Below are positions 34,445 through 44,091 of a stretch of DNA of 64,000 nt, in pieces; positions within the stretch are counted from its first letter, which is position 1, and each line of letters opens with the position of its first letter. Under the pieces are notes generated by a model. That model was given only the letters and a program-made list of their open reading frames with translations, was not told the origin of the DNA and ran no database searches. The stretch is from S015-6 sp964384945 (GTDB taxonomy: Bacteria; Desulfobacterota; DSWW01): contig CAYLMK010000008.1 of assembly GCA_964384945.1 (NCBI GenBank), positions 170,040 to 234,039 of the forward strand. The letters run 5' to 3'. A program made the position numbers and the translations under genes.

Positions 34445-35914
34445 TCAGGCCGTCTCGACGCAGTTGCGCCCGTTCTGCTTTGCCTGGTAGAGGGCGGCGT
34501 CCACACGGCTGACAAAGGTCTCCGGGGTGTCGCTCTGCGTGTTGACCTCCCCGACGCCGGCGCTCACCGTGACCTTGATCTTCCAGTCCGCGTACACCAG
34601 GGAGGTCCTCTCGACGGCCTTTCGAATCTTCTCCGCCACCAGCCGTCCCTGACCGGCGGTCGATTCGGGCAGCAGGATGGCGAACTCCTCGCCCCCGTAA
34701 CGGCTGACGAAGTCGTTGAACCGCGTCTGATCCTCGAGCACCTGCGCAACGAGCCTGAGGACCTTGTCCCCGGCCATGTGGCCGTAGACATCGTTGACCT
34801 TCTTGAAATGGTCGATGTCGATCATGACCAGCGAGAAGATGCTGCCGTATCGTTTCGCGCGCTCGAACTCCTCTTCCAGCCTCGTCTCGAAGGCCCTGCG
34901 GTTGGCGATCTGGGTAAGGAAATCCATCTTCGAGTCGATCTGGAAGCGCTCCATGATCTCCTGCTGGTCCTGAATCTTCGCGTTGGCGTGATCGAGCTGG
35001 CGGCGGTAGCTCTCGTTGGTGGATTCGATGGCTTCGATCTCGCGGATCAGGAGGCGCTTGATTTCTTCCAGTCCGGCCAGGGTCATGGCCCGGTCGATGG
35101 AGACCCTGTGGTCCTTCATCTTTCCGTCGTACGACATGCTCTTCTGCATCAGTTCGGATACGAACTCGGAAAGGTTCTTCAGCAATTCCTGGATGGCTTC
35201 CCTGCCGGATTCGATCGCCCGGGCCTGTTCCTCCGATTTCGGGGGATCGGCCGCCGCCTGTGCCAGGCCGGACGCCGGGGAGGACGCAGGCGCCGGCGGC
35301 CGCGGCGCCGATCGACGGGCCTTCAGGGTGAGGAAGACCGCCGCCGCGACCGTGACGAGGAGGGCCAGGACCGTGGACAGGAACGCGACCCAGTGCAGGA
35401 CCTTGCCCGAGCGGGCCGCAGCGGGCTTCGAGCCTTCTTTCTCCGGGGCGGTGCGAGCCTTCGGATCGGGCAGGGACCAGAGGCCGATTCCAAGCTTTCG
35501 CGCGGAGTCCTCGAGCGTCTGGAGCTTGATATCGTTCGGGGCCGTCTTCCGGTCCCATCGGGCGAGCCCGCTCTGAACGAGCCTGTGGCCGAGCAGGGAC
35601 CCGTCGGGCAGCACCGCGGACCCCGACAGCCTGAGCGGCGTGCTGCTTTCCTGGATCTGAACGCGAACCGTCCGGTCAAGCACGAGCTTCGAAGTGAACT
35701 CGCGCGCTTCCTTTCCAAACGGCTCGCCCGGGGCGGGGCACCGGAGGCCGTAAAGGGCGAGCTCAACCGTCCTTCCCTGGTGGCGTAGCCAAAGCAGATC
35801 GCCGCGATCCACCCCGACGACTTCGCCTTCGAATTCCTCCGCCCGCGGCGAGGAGACGGCCGCGAGCATCGCGCACAGGAGGACAAAGCCCGCGACACGC
35901 GCTTCCCGCTTCAT
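34445..35914 (-). CDS. Membrane diguanylate cyclase with a degenerate SNase-like periplasmic domain
   Basis: A 489-aa protein. Order: signal peptide (1-27), a periplasmic domain with the staphylococcal-nuclease fold pattern (about 29-155; FEGEVVGVDRGDLLWLRHQG, ELALYGLRCPAPGEPFGKEAREFTSKLVL, LGHRLVQSGLARW), a membrane helix (about 173-197), a Pro/Ala-rich linker and coiled coil, and a GGDEF domain (about 328-489). The active-site motif is RYGGEEF (GGEEF at about 406-410). An RFND inhibitory-site motif sits five residues before it, so it should make c-di-GMP with product feedback. The nuclease catalytic Arg, Glu and Arg appear to be replaced. ATG 35914 has AAGGA upstream. Confidence 0.9.
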   Translation of the reverse strand: MKREARVAGFVLLCAMLAAVSSPRAEEFEGEVVGVDRGDLLWLRHQGRTVELALYGLRCPAPGEPFGKEAREFTSKLVLDRTVRVQIQESSTPLRLSGSAVLPDGSLLGHRLVQSGLARWDRKTAPNDIKLQTLEDSARKLGIGLWSLPDPKARTAPEKEGSKPAAARSGKVLHWVAFLSTVLALLVTVAAAVFLTLKARRSAPRPPAPASSPASGLAQAAADPPKSEEQARAIESGREAIQELLKNLSEFVSELMQKSMSYDGKMKDHRVSIDRAMTLAGLEEIKRLLIREIEAIESTNESYRRQLDHANAKIQDQQEIMERFQIDSKMDFLTQIANRRAFETRLEEEFERAKRYGSIFSLVMIDIDHFKKVNDVYGHMAGDKVLRLVAQVLEDQTRFNDFVSRYGGEEFAILLPESTAGQGRLVAEKIRKAVERTSLVYADWKIKVTVSAGVGEVNTQSDTPETFVSRVDAALYQAKQNGRNCVETA

Positions 35915-36258
35915 TCCATGGGTCCTTGCCAAGGGTCGGACATCTCCTCTGCGAGTCGCGCCGAAATATAGCACCCCCCGCGAGATTCTGTCCAGGATGC
36001 AGGTCGGTTTCGGTCGAAGCAAAGATCGCGGGGGCTCGTTCCGGATCGCCCCCTTCATCCGGACGAACTGCATCCTGGGCGATCTCTTGGGCGTCGTCGT
36101 CCTCGGGCAGTCCGTGACGAAGCGGAAGCTGCCGGGAATCGCGATGGCGGCCCTCTGCGTTCTTCTCCTCGCCGCGGTAAGGTGTTTCTTCGTTGCCTCC
36201 GATATTGTATAAGAGGCTGGATTGGCTTGCGGAGATTCTGTGCCGCCGGAGGTGAACG
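35915..36258. other. Divergent intergenic region, no gene supported
   Basis: A 344-base gap between the cyclase gene (leftward) and phosphofructokinase (rightward). Several overlapping short frames exist but none has a recognisable product or convincing ribosome site. A TATAAG box at 36208-36213, with GGAGG at about 36248-36252, probably belongs to the phosphofructokinase promoter and ribosome site. Confidence 0.55.
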
Positions 36259-37548
36259 ATGAAAAACATGGACCCGGATTTCTCGATTTCCAGGCTGGGC
36301 GTCTGCCGCATCCCCTCCCCGATGAGCGGGAACAACTTCGTGAGCGATGCGGAGCACGTGCTCTACCACTCGAGCCTGGAAGAGATCGATTCCTTTCTCA
36401 AGGCGGGCAGGCGGCCCCCAACCCTCGAAATGGCCGGCCCGAGGAAGGAGATTTACTTCGATCCGTCGAAGCTCAAGTGCGGCATCGTGACCTGCGGGGG
36501 CCTCTGTCCGGGGCTCAATGACGTGATCCGGGCGATCGTGATGAGCCTCTTTCACCATTACCGCGTCCGGACCGTGTTCGGGTTCCGGTACGGCTACGAA
36601 GGGCTCTCTTACAAGTACGGGCACGTGCCCCTCGAATTGACGCCGGAGAAGGTCGCCGACATCCACGAGAAGGGAGGCACGATCCTGGGCTCGTCGCGGG
36701 GGAACCAGGACGTTCCGGAAATGGTCGACACGCTCGAGCGGATGAACGTGGGGATCCTGTTCGCCATCGGCGGGGACGGCACCTTGCGGGGGGCTCATGC
36801 CATCGCGGCCGAGATCGCGCAGCGGGGCCTGAAGATCGCGGTCATCGGCGTGCCCAAGACGATCGACAACGATATCTCGTATGTGGAGAGATCGTTCGGT
36901 TTCGAGACGGCCGTCTCCGAGGCGGCCACGGCCATCTACTCGGCTCACGCCGAGGCGGAAGGGGCCCGGAACGGGATCGGCCTCGTGAAGCTCATGGGCC
37001 GGCAGTCCGGCTTCATCGCGGCCCATGCGGCGCTCGCCATCAGCGACGTCAATTTCTGCCTCGTGCCCGAGGTGCCCTTCTCCCTGGAGGCGTTCCTGGA
37101 GGCCCTTCGCCGGCGCCTGGAAAGGAGGGGCCACGCGGTCATCGTGGTGGGCGAGGGGGCGGGCCAGAACCTGCTGGATGCGACGGGAGAACGGGACGCC
37201 TCCGGAAACGTGCGCCTCGGAGACATCGGCACCTTTCTGCGCGACCGGATCCGGGAGCACTTCAAGAAGATCGGCATGGAGGCCAATCTCAAGTACATCG
37301 ACCCCAGCTACACGATCCGGAGCATGCCCGCCAACCCTCACGATTCCGTCTTCTGCCTGCTCCTCGGCCACAACGCGGCGCACGCGGGGATGACCGGCAG
37401 GACGGACATGCTGGTGAGCAACTGGAGAAGGGAGTTCACCCATGTCCCCATTCCCCTGGCCGTGTCCGAGCGGAAGCAGATCGACCCCAAGGGCAGGCTC
37501 TGGAGCAACGTGCTCGCGAGCACGGGGCAGCCGCTGGACATGACCTGA
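36259..37548 (+). CDS. ATP-dependent 6-phosphofructokinase, group II-like
   Basis: A 429-aa enzyme that phosphorylates fructose 6-phosphate in glycolysis. The phosphoryl-donor loop is CGGLCPGLNDVIR, the nucleotide motif FAIGGDGTLRGA and the catalytic motif VPKTIDNDI; MGRQSGFIAAHAAL and ANLKYIDPSYTIRS bind the sugar phosphate. Gly in GGDG points to ATP use, while Lys in PKTIDND is the variant seen in plant- and trypanosome-type ATP enzymes and in PPi enzymes. ATP is therefore favoured, but the donor is not certain. It has about 70 extra N-terminal residues compared with E. coli PfkA. GGAGG precedes the ATG. Confidence 0.92.
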   Translation: MKNMDPDFSISRLGVCRIPSPMSGNNFVSDAEHVLYHSSLEEIDSFLKAGRRPPTLEMAGPRKEIYFDPSKLKCGIVTCGGLCPGLNDVIRAIVMSLFHHYRVRTVFGFRYGYEGLSYKYGHVPLELTPEKVADIHEKGGTILGSSRGNQDVPEMVDTLERMNVGILFAIGGDGTLRGAHAIAAEIAQRGLKIAVIGVPKTIDNDISYVERSFGFETAVSEAATAIYSAHAEAEGARNGIGLVKLMGRQSGFIAAHAALAISDVNFCLVPEVPFSLEAFLEALRRRLERRGHAVIVVGEGAGQNLLDATGERDASGNVRLGDIGTFLRDRIREHFKKIGMEANLKYIDPSYTIRSMPANPHDSVFCLLLGHNAAHAGMTGRTDMLVSNWRREFTHVPIPLAVSERKQIDPKGRLWSNVLASTGQPLDMT

Positions 37549-37605
37549 GGCCGCGGGGAGCGCCCGCCGCGACGTGACGCGCATCAGGGTGGCGACCCTC
37601 TTCGC

Positions 37606-40600
37606 CTATTTCCCCTTCTGGTCCGGCAGCACCTGCTCTGCGAGGTCGACGGGCAGCATGAGGGTGTTCTTCATGATATCCAGGAGCCGGTTGCCCACCG
37701 CGCCGGCGGCGAGCAGGGTCACGTCCGGATCGTCCCAGTCGCCCGAGATCCTGACAGGGACCGTGACGAGCTTGCCCCCCATGATATTGCCGACCAAGGG
37801 GGTCTTCTCCACGATGAAATCCACGGTTCGAAGCGGCGCCACGAGGAGCTGAAGATCCACCCGCCTGTCGATCAGGTCCGCGGTCCCGCTTCCCGCGATT
37901 CCCACGGTGGGTCCGCTGAGAGCAACCTCGGTGAGCGCGAGGGCGCCGTTCTGGAGGGTCGCCTTGATTTCGAGCGACTTGTAGGGCAATTGGTTGCTCC
38001 GGAGGTCCGGAACCTTTCCCCGCAGGATCTCCGTGCCGTTCAGGACGCTGAAAACCTTGGCCAGCACCGGATTCCGCAGGATGTCCCCGTTCCGGGCGGT
38101 GAACGCGAGCTCGCCCTGCAGGGCCCGCATCAGGGCCTCTTCCCGGGCCGTTCCCCGGATCGAGCCGCTCAGGTTGAAACTCCCGGTTACCTGGCGCTCC
38201 GACTCCGAGAGGCAGGGAAGGGCGGCGTTCAGATCCGCTTCCTGCGCGTTCAGGGTGCAATCGATCCGGGTTTCATCGTCCTTCAATTCCACGGCGCCGA
38301 GGGTGGATATGCCGCAGAGGGCGGCCCGGGTGACCGCCACGCCGACAGCGTCCGGCAAGAAGGTGACGGTCGCGTGCATGGGCTTCCAGGTGAGCTTTCC
38401 GTAGGTGAAGGATTCCGTCCTGCATCGGAACGTTCCCCGAACGGGAGGCAGGGGGAAAGGGGTTTTCTTCTCCTCCGGCTCCTTGGCCTTCTCCACGACC
38501 CGTCGTATCCTGTCCCAAGGGATTTCCTCGGAGGCGAGATCCAGATCGGCCCGGATGCCCTCCGGCGCGAAGGAGAGACTTCCCTGCAGGGCGAGGCCCG
38601 ATTCCTCCAGGGTGAGGCGCGAGGAATCAAAACGGATTCCGTCTTCCGCGGCCTCCAGGCTGAGCGACTCGATCCGGAAGAGGGACAACCAGCCGTAAGG
38701 GAAACTGAATCCCCCGGCTTGCAGGCGGCCCTTTGCCTCGGAGGAGGGCACGTTCTCCCGCCGGATGTTCAGGAGAAAATCCCCCTTCATGTACAGGTCC
38801 GGAAGCGGGCTGCTCGCGAAGACCTTGTCCGTGGTTCCGCGAGCCAGGTCTCCGGCGAAATGGAAGCCCAGGGTATCGCCGGTCCGGAAGGCGGACAGGA
38901 CGGCGCGGGATCCGCGGTCCTCGAAGGAAAGGCTCCTCAGGAAGAAGCCCCCGGGGCCTTGCGAGAGATCGAGCGAGGCGTTCACATCCTCCAGGAAGAC
39001 GAAATCGCCCTGAAAGGAGGTTTCCCCCTCCCGGTTCCATGCCATGTTTGCCTTTTTCAGGAAAAGGGGCGTCCGGACCGTAAACGCCTGCGGCAGGCGG
39101 ACGATCCCGGAAACCCATTCTACGAACTCCGGTCCGATGCTCCCCTCCAGCGCGATCTCTGCCTTGCTCAGCCCGGCGAGGTACCCGACGATAAGGCCCG
39201 AGGGAGCCGAGATCGAGGCGTCCAGCGGACGGGCCCTCAGATCCTTAACAAGAAGTTCACCCGGCCTGGCCGTGAGCCTCCCGGCCTCGATCGGAAAAGA
39301 CCTCGGGACCAGGGGAGTCTCCACGGTCAGGTTCTCCAGGGTCGCTTCGGTCTCGAAGTCCCAGTCCGCAGGCCTGAGCACCGGCCCGCTCAGGCGCATG
39401 CCCGCCATCTCGATCTTCCCCTTCAGGTCCCTGAAGATTCTCAGATCGTCGCGGAGCGATTCGTACGACGTGACCCACGGGAAGATCTCGTCCACAAAGA
39501 GCCGCAAGGCTCCGGATCGGATCTCGATGCCCGGGTCTTCCCCGAACGTGAGTTCGAACGTCACCCCCGAAAAGGAGGAGTTTCCGAGCGTGCCCCTCAT
39601 GTTCGCGCCGCCGATCCGATCCGTTTCGTAGTGGACCTTCCCGGCCTCGATGCGGATCCGGTACGGGATCCTCGCGTAATCCGCGGACATCGAGCACTCG
39701 GATACGTCCACCTTTGCCTGAACGGCCTGGAGGCTTTCTCCGAGGGTCATGGTGCCCAGGGCGCGTCCCTCGATATTTTCCACCCGGGAAAGCTCCCGGG
39801 TGAAGGTCCCGGGCTTGACGATCCGCACGAGCGACCGCTTGACATCGGCCATGTCCGCATTCACGTTGATGTCCAGATGAAAGGGCGCGTCCTTTCCCTT
39901 GAGCCCTACACGAAGGTTGCCCCGACTTGCTCGAGAATTCTCGAGCCGGGCCTCGAGGTTCTTGCCTTGCAGGAGGGAGTTCGATATGTCCACGTCGCCC
40001 CGGACCTCTTCCATGTCCAGGCCGGGTCGCTCGATGTGAATCTTCCCGGCCAGAAGCCGTCCCTGGATGCGGAAGGCCTCGTCCCTGAAAAGCAGGCCGG
40101 GTGCGCCGGCCCGGCTCTGGAAGGTGATGACAGGGATTTCCCCTCCCCGAACGTAACCGAAGATCTCCCGGACGAGTCGGATGTCTCCTCCCAGAGAAAG
40201 GGCGATCTTCCGGACCTCGTCCACGTCCAGGTTTCTTGCCTCGAGAGCCAGACGGACGTCGGGGGCGGCCCGGTCCATCCGGAATCCTCCGGAAAGGCTC
40301 ATCCGAGGGCGGGCGAGCTTCATCTGGTCGAGAGAAATCTCGATCTTTTCCCTGTCGATCGAAAAGGAGGTCCCCAGGGCCTCCATCGCAATCACGGAAT
40401 CTTCCTGGTCCCGCCGGAGGATGATCCCGGGAACCGAGGCCCTGATCTCTCCCTGGAGGTCCTGCAGGCCGTGCGTGCGGACGTCTGCGCGCAGGTACAG
40501 CATCGACTCCGGGCAGGTTATGCCGGCCTTGGCCAGAAAGGGGGCGGCGAGAGGATGAGGCTGCAATCGGGAGAGTTCGATCCGGGCGGCCCCATGCAAG

Positions 40601-41244
40601 GTCCTTGCGTCCAGGCGTCCCCGCAGGGAGAGGTCCTGCCAGAGGCTTGATGTGCAGCGGAGCCGGATCTCAGGCCCCTTGGGCGGGAGAACCGCGGTTG
40701 CATGGAGATCCCGGACGCTCACGGCCGCCTGTCCCTTCCGGAGGAGATCGACCCGGCCTTTGTCGATTGTCACCTCGAGGTCCGGCGCCTTCGAGGCCAG
40801 GAACTCGAACAGGGAAGAGGCCTTCTTCTTCAGGGCCTCGGACGTGTCGGACCCGGCCCTCGAAATTCCCGGGAGGGGAATGCCGGTCGTATCCAATTCG
40901 AAGGAGGCCCCTTCGATGCGCAGCTCTCCGATCCGCACCCTTCCCCTGAGCAAGGGAACGATCCGGGGGCACGCCTTGACGGATTCGATCGTCCCCCGCC
41001 CGAATTCCGGCAGCCGCACGGCGGCCCCGTGGATCACCACGCCCGGTCTGGGGAACAAGGAAAGCCCCAGCCGGTCGAACTCGATGCTGCCTCCCGCCGC
41101 CAGGGGGAACCCGTCACGTATCCGTGCCTGGATCGATTCCTCTTCGAGTACCCTTGGGATCACGACCGTCAGGCAGAACAGGAGGGCCAGCACGACGGCC
41201 CCCAAACCTCCGGCGATCCAATAGAGCAATCTTCTTGCGTTCAC
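37606..41244 (-). CDS. Large AsmA-like envelope protein
   Basis: A protein of about 1212 aa with a single N-terminal membrane helix (RLLYWIAGGLGAVVLALLFCLTVVIP) and a long periplasmic body of repeated beta strands. The N-terminal part matches AsmA-type domains (LPLAAGGSIEFDRLGLSLFPRPGVVIHGAAVRLP). The C-terminal part matches the AsmA/DUF3971 end (GSGTADLIDRRVDLQLLVAPLRTVDF...VPVRISGDWDDPDVTLLA). Such proteins form grooves that move phospholipids to the outer membrane. The start is GTG 41244 or TTG 41250; no strong ribosome site separates them. It is convergent with phosphofructokinase. Confidence 0.88.
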   Translation of the reverse strand: MNARRLLYWIAGGLGAVVLALLFCLTVVIPRVLEEESIQARIRDGFPLAAGGSIEFDRLGLSLFPRPGVVIHGAAVRLPEFGRGTIESVKACPRIVPLLRGRVRIGELRIEGASFELDTTGIPLPGISRAGSDTSEALKKKASSLFEFLASKAPDLEVTIDKGRVDLLRKGQAAVSVRDLHATAVLPPKGPEIRLRCTSSLWQDLSLRGRLDARTLHGAARIELSRLQPHPLAAPFLAKAGITCPESMLYLRADVRTHGLQDLQGEIRASVPGIILRRDQEDSVIAMEALGTSFSIDREKIEISLDQMKLARPRMSLSGGFRMDRAAPDVRLALEARNLDVDEVRKIALSLGGDIRLVREIFGYVRGGEIPVITFQSRAGAPGLLFRDEAFRIQGRLLAGKIHIERPGLDMEEVRGDVDISNSLLQGKNLEARLENSRASRGNLRVGLKGKDAPFHLDINVNADMADVKRSLVRIVKPGTFTRELSRVENIEGRALGTMTLGESLQAVQAKVDVSECSMSADYARIPYRIRIEAGKVHYETDRIGGANMRGTLGNSSFSGVTFELTFGEDPGIEIRSGALRLFVDEIFPWVTSYESLRDDLRIFRDLKGKIEMAGMRLSGPVLRPADWDFETEATLENLTVETPLVPRSFPIEAGRLTARPGELLVKDLRARPLDASISAPSGLIVGYLAGLSKAEIALEGSIGPEFVEWVSGIVRLPQAFTVRTPLFLKKANMAWNREGETSFQGDFVFLEDVNASLDLSQGPGGFFLRSLSFEDRGSRAVLSAFRTGDTLGFHFAGDLARGTTDKVFASSPLPDLYMKGDFLLNIRRENVPSSEAKGRLQAGGFSFPYGWLSLFRIESLSLEAAEDGIRFDSSRLTLEESGLALQGSLSFAPEGIRADLDLASEEIPWDRIRRVVEKAKEPEEKKTPFPLPPVRGTFRCRTESFTYGKLTWKPMHATVTFLPDAVGVAVTRAALCGISTLGAVELKDDETRIDCTLNAQEADLNAALPCLSESERQVTGSFNLSGSIRGTAREEALMRALQGELAFTARNGDILRNPVLAKVFSVLNGTEILRGKVPDLRSNQLPYKSLEIKATLQNGALALTEVALSGPTVGIAGSGTADLIDRRVDLQLLVAPLRTVDFIVEKTPLVGNIMGGKLVTVPVRISGDWDDPDVTLLAAGAVGNRLLDIMKNTLMLPVDLAEQVLPDQKGK

Positions 41245-41404
41245 GCACAACCCGGCATGCAGTCGATGAAGGCTCGGGATGAAGCCGTCTTGGAGTCATC
41301 CTCGAAAAGTCTATCAGGAAAGGATGTCGCGCGTAAACGGCCGACCGCCCGCGACTCGAATGCCCCTTTACTCATCCAATTCATTTAATATAGAAAAGGA
41401 ATCA

Positions 41405-41424
41405 TAGAGTAGAGTAGAGTAGAG
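41405..41424. repeat. Pentanucleotide tandem repeat (TAGAG)4
   Basis: Four perfect copies of TAGAG in the 270-base gap between the divergent AsmA-like and TolC-like genes, 95 bases before the TolC-like start. It is not inside a supported reading frame. Confidence 0.8.
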
Positions 41425-41518
41425 ATATGCGTTCATCGCCTTTCCGCCGTTTCCCTTCTCGCGCCGGCTCACGCTCATGCAAGCGAGCGGGCCGCGACGG
41501 CCCTTCCCGGAGGTTTCC

Positions 41519-44008
41519 ATGAGGTCGGTTCGCCTTCTCTGCACAGCGGTCTTGAGGCCCGGTACCGTCGGGAGGCTGATCCTCGTCCTGTCGGCCTGCC
41601 TCCCCGTTGCCCCGAAATGGGCCGAGGCGCGGCAAGATTCCGGGCTTCCGATCGTGACCATCGGCTTCGTTATGGATGGCCCCTGGGACCGCCTGGAGAA
41701 GACCAAGGCCGAAATCGAGGAGGAAGCCGCGAGCCTGCTCCGTAACGAGTTCGATGTGCGCTTCCCGGAAACGAAGCAGATCCTGGGCGACTGGACCGAC
41801 AAGGCGGTCAGTGACGGAATCAACCGGCTCCTGGCCGATCCCGAGGTGGACATGGTGATCGCCCTCGGGGTGCTGGCATCGAACGACGCGGCCATCCGGG
41901 GGGATCTGCCCAAGCCGGTGCTTGCGCCCGTGGTGCTGGACGTGGAGCTGCAGGGGCTGCCCCAGCAGGAGGGCGCCAGCGGCGTGAGCAATCTCAGCTA
42001 CACGGCCTTTCCGAACCCCTTCCGGCGGGATCTCGAGATGTTCCTGAGGATCGTGCCTTTCAAGAAGCTCGCCCTCCTGTCCGCGCCCTACTACCGGGAC
42101 GCGCTCCAGGCGTTCGGGGAGCGGTTTCCGCGGATCGCGAGGGACCTGGGCCTGGAGATGCAGATCATCCTGGTGGCGGATTCGGCGGACAAGGCCCTCG
42201 CACAGCTCGACCCGGACGTGGAAGCCGTCTATCTCCCGCCGCTGCTGCACCTGCCGGACGAAGAGCAGCAGCGCCTGATCCGCGGCCTGATCCGGTGCAA
42301 GCTTCCGAGCTTCTCTCTCCGGGGAAGGTGGGATGTGGAAAGGGGCGTCTTCGCCGGCCTCGGAACCGAGGAGGTTTTTCCCAGGCTCGCCCGCCGGACG
42401 GCGCTCAACATCCAGCGCATCCTTCTCGGGGAGGATGCCGGAACCCTGCCGTATGCCTTCCCGGCCCGGGAGAGGCTCACCGTGAACATGGCCACGGCCC
42501 GCGCCATCGGCGTCTACCCCCCGTTCAGCGTTCTCGGGGAGGCGGAGCTCCTGGAGGAGGCCGCCAAGGTCGAGAACCGCCGGTCTCTTGCAAGCACGGT
42601 CCGGGAGGCGGTCGCGGCCAACCTGGACCTGGCGGCCCGGGACCGGGCCGTGGCCGCCGGACAGCAGGATGTCAAGGGGGCCCGGTCGGACCTGCTGCCC
42701 CAGGTCGGTGTGTCCTCCCTGGGCAGAATCATCGACGAGGACAGGGCACAGGCGAGCTTCGGGTCCCAGGCGGAGCAGTCGCTCACCGGAACGGCCTCCC
42801 TCTCCCAGGTAATCTACGCCGAGCGCGCCTGGGCCAACCTCTCGGTGCAGAAGCACCTTCAGACCGGCCGGGAGGCGGAACGGGAGGCGGTCCGTCTGGA
42901 CGTCACCCTGGATGCGGCAACCGGTTTCCTCAACGTGCTCAGGGCCAAGGCCGCGGAGCGGATCGAAAAGGAGAACGTGAACCTCACCCGGTCCAACCTG
43001 GATCTGGCGAAGGTGCGCCGGAGCATCGGGATTGCGGGCCCTGCGGAGGTGTTCCGCTGGGAGAGCGCGATCGCGAACAGCCGCCAGGTGGTTCTGCAGG
43101 CCAGCTCGCGCAGGCAGCAGGCGGAACGAGCCCTCAACCGTCTGCTGAACAGGCCCCTGGACGAGCCTTTCACCACCGAAGAGGTGGACCTGGATGACCC
43201 CGTGCTGATCACGAGCGATGAACGGTTTCGAAAGGCCGTGAGCAACCCGTGGTCCCTCGACGTGTTCCGTTCGTTCCTGGTCAAGGAGGGGCTGGCCAAC
43301 TCGGTGGAGCTTCGGAGGCTCGATGCGGCCGTCGCCGCGCAGGAGAGGCTGCTGGCCTCGGCGAACAGGTCGTTCTGGGCCCCAACCGCCGGGCTGTCCG
43401 GGGAGGTGACCCAGTTTCTGGCCGAGGGCGGTGCGGGCAAGGAGCCGGTTGCGATCCCCGGCCTTCCGGGGGGCGCCGCACTGCCTGGAAAGGACGACAC
43501 CGACTGGGGGGTGGGGGTCAACGTCGCCCTGCCCCTTTTCGAGGGGGGGCTTCGCTTTGCCGACCGAAACCGCGCGATCGAAGACCTCGCGCGGCTCGAA
43601 ATCGAGCGGCAGGCGACCCGGGAGCGGATCGCCCTGGCGATCGAGTCGGCGGTTCTGAAGATACAGGCCTCGGGGCCGAGCATCCGCCTTTCCCAGGACG
43701 CCCGGGAGACGGCGCTCAAGAACCTGGATCTCGTGCAGGACGCCTATTCGGTGGGGGCCGTGTCGGTCATCGACCTGATCGACGCCCAGACCTCGGCCCT
43801 GATCTCCTCCCAGGTCGCGGCCAACGCGGTCTACGATTATCTGATCGACCTGATGCAGATGGAAAGGGCCGCGAACTCCTTCGACTTCTTCCGGACGCCC
43901 GAGGCACAGGAGGCCTGGTTCCGGAGGCTGGAGCAATACTTCCGGGAAAGCGAGGCCCTGCGGCCCCAGCCGTACTGCGCACCGGAGGAGTATCCGGAAG
44001 GGCATTAG
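41519..44008 (+). CDS. TolC-like outer-membrane efflux protein with an N-terminal ABC-substrate-binding-like domain
   Basis: An 829-aa fusion. After a signal peptide, residues about 45-345 resemble the ABC_sub_bind (TrpX/YtfQ-type) fold: LPIVTIGFVMDGPWDR, VDMVIALGVLASNDAAI, VVLDVELQGLPQQEGASGVSN, and ALLSAPYYRDALQAFGE. Residues about 350-810 are an outer-membrane efflux protein with long paired helices (ATGFLNVLRAKAAERIEKENVNL, and QDAYSVGAVSVIDLIDAQTSAL). Ordinary TolC-type proteins are about 430-490 aa, so the front domain is an addition. ATG 41519 is preceded by GGAGG at 6 bases. It forms an operon with the adaptor and RND pump genes. Confidence 0.9.
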   Translation: MRSVRLLCTAVLRPGTVGRLILVLSACLPVAPKWAEARQDSGLPIVTIGFVMDGPWDRLEKTKAEIEEEAASLLRNEFDVRFPETKQILGDWTDKAVSDGINRLLADPEVDMVIALGVLASNDAAIRGDLPKPVLAPVVLDVELQGLPQQEGASGVSNLSYTAFPNPFRRDLEMFLRIVPFKKLALLSAPYYRDALQAFGERFPRIARDLGLEMQIILVADSADKALAQLDPDVEAVYLPPLLHLPDEEQQRLIRGLIRCKLPSFSLRGRWDVERGVFAGLGTEEVFPRLARRTALNIQRILLGEDAGTLPYAFPARERLTVNMATARAIGVYPPFSVLGEAELLEEAAKVENRRSLASTVREAVAANLDLAARDRAVAAGQQDVKGARSDLLPQVGVSSLGRIIDEDRAQASFGSQAEQSLTGTASLSQVIYAERAWANLSVQKHLQTGREAEREAVRLDVTLDAATGFLNVLRAKAAERIEKENVNLTRSNLDLAKVRRSIGIAGPAEVFRWESAIANSRQVVLQASSRRQQAERALNRLLNRPLDEPFTTEEVDLDDPVLITSDERFRKAVSNPWSLDVFRSFLVKEGLANSVELRRLDAAVAAQERLLASANRSFWAPTAGLSGEVTQFLAEGGAGKEPVAIPGLPGGAALPGKDDTDWGVGVNVALPLFEGGLRFADRNRAIEDLARLEIERQATRERIALAIESAVLKIQASGPSIRLSQDARETALKNLDLVQDAYSVGAVSVIDLIDAQTSALISSQVAANAVYDYLIDLMQMERAANSFDFFRTPEAQEAWFRRLEQYFRESEALRPQPYCAPEEYPEGH

Positions 44009-44091
44009 GGGTTGAAGTGCGAAAACCACGAGGGGGTCGGGGGCCAGGCCTTCCCTCCCGCCTCCGAAGCCGGGCAAGAGGAGAGGGAACG

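Noticed and set aside
35926..36212. Two short plus-strand frames, one with a hydrophobic tail, upstream of phosphofructokinase
   Set aside because: No ribosome site, and they overlap each other and the promoter region; nothing recognisable.
37990..40650. An 886-aa plus-strand frame inside the AsmA-like gene
   Set aside because: No domains; the minus-strand frame has a membrane helix and AsmA features.
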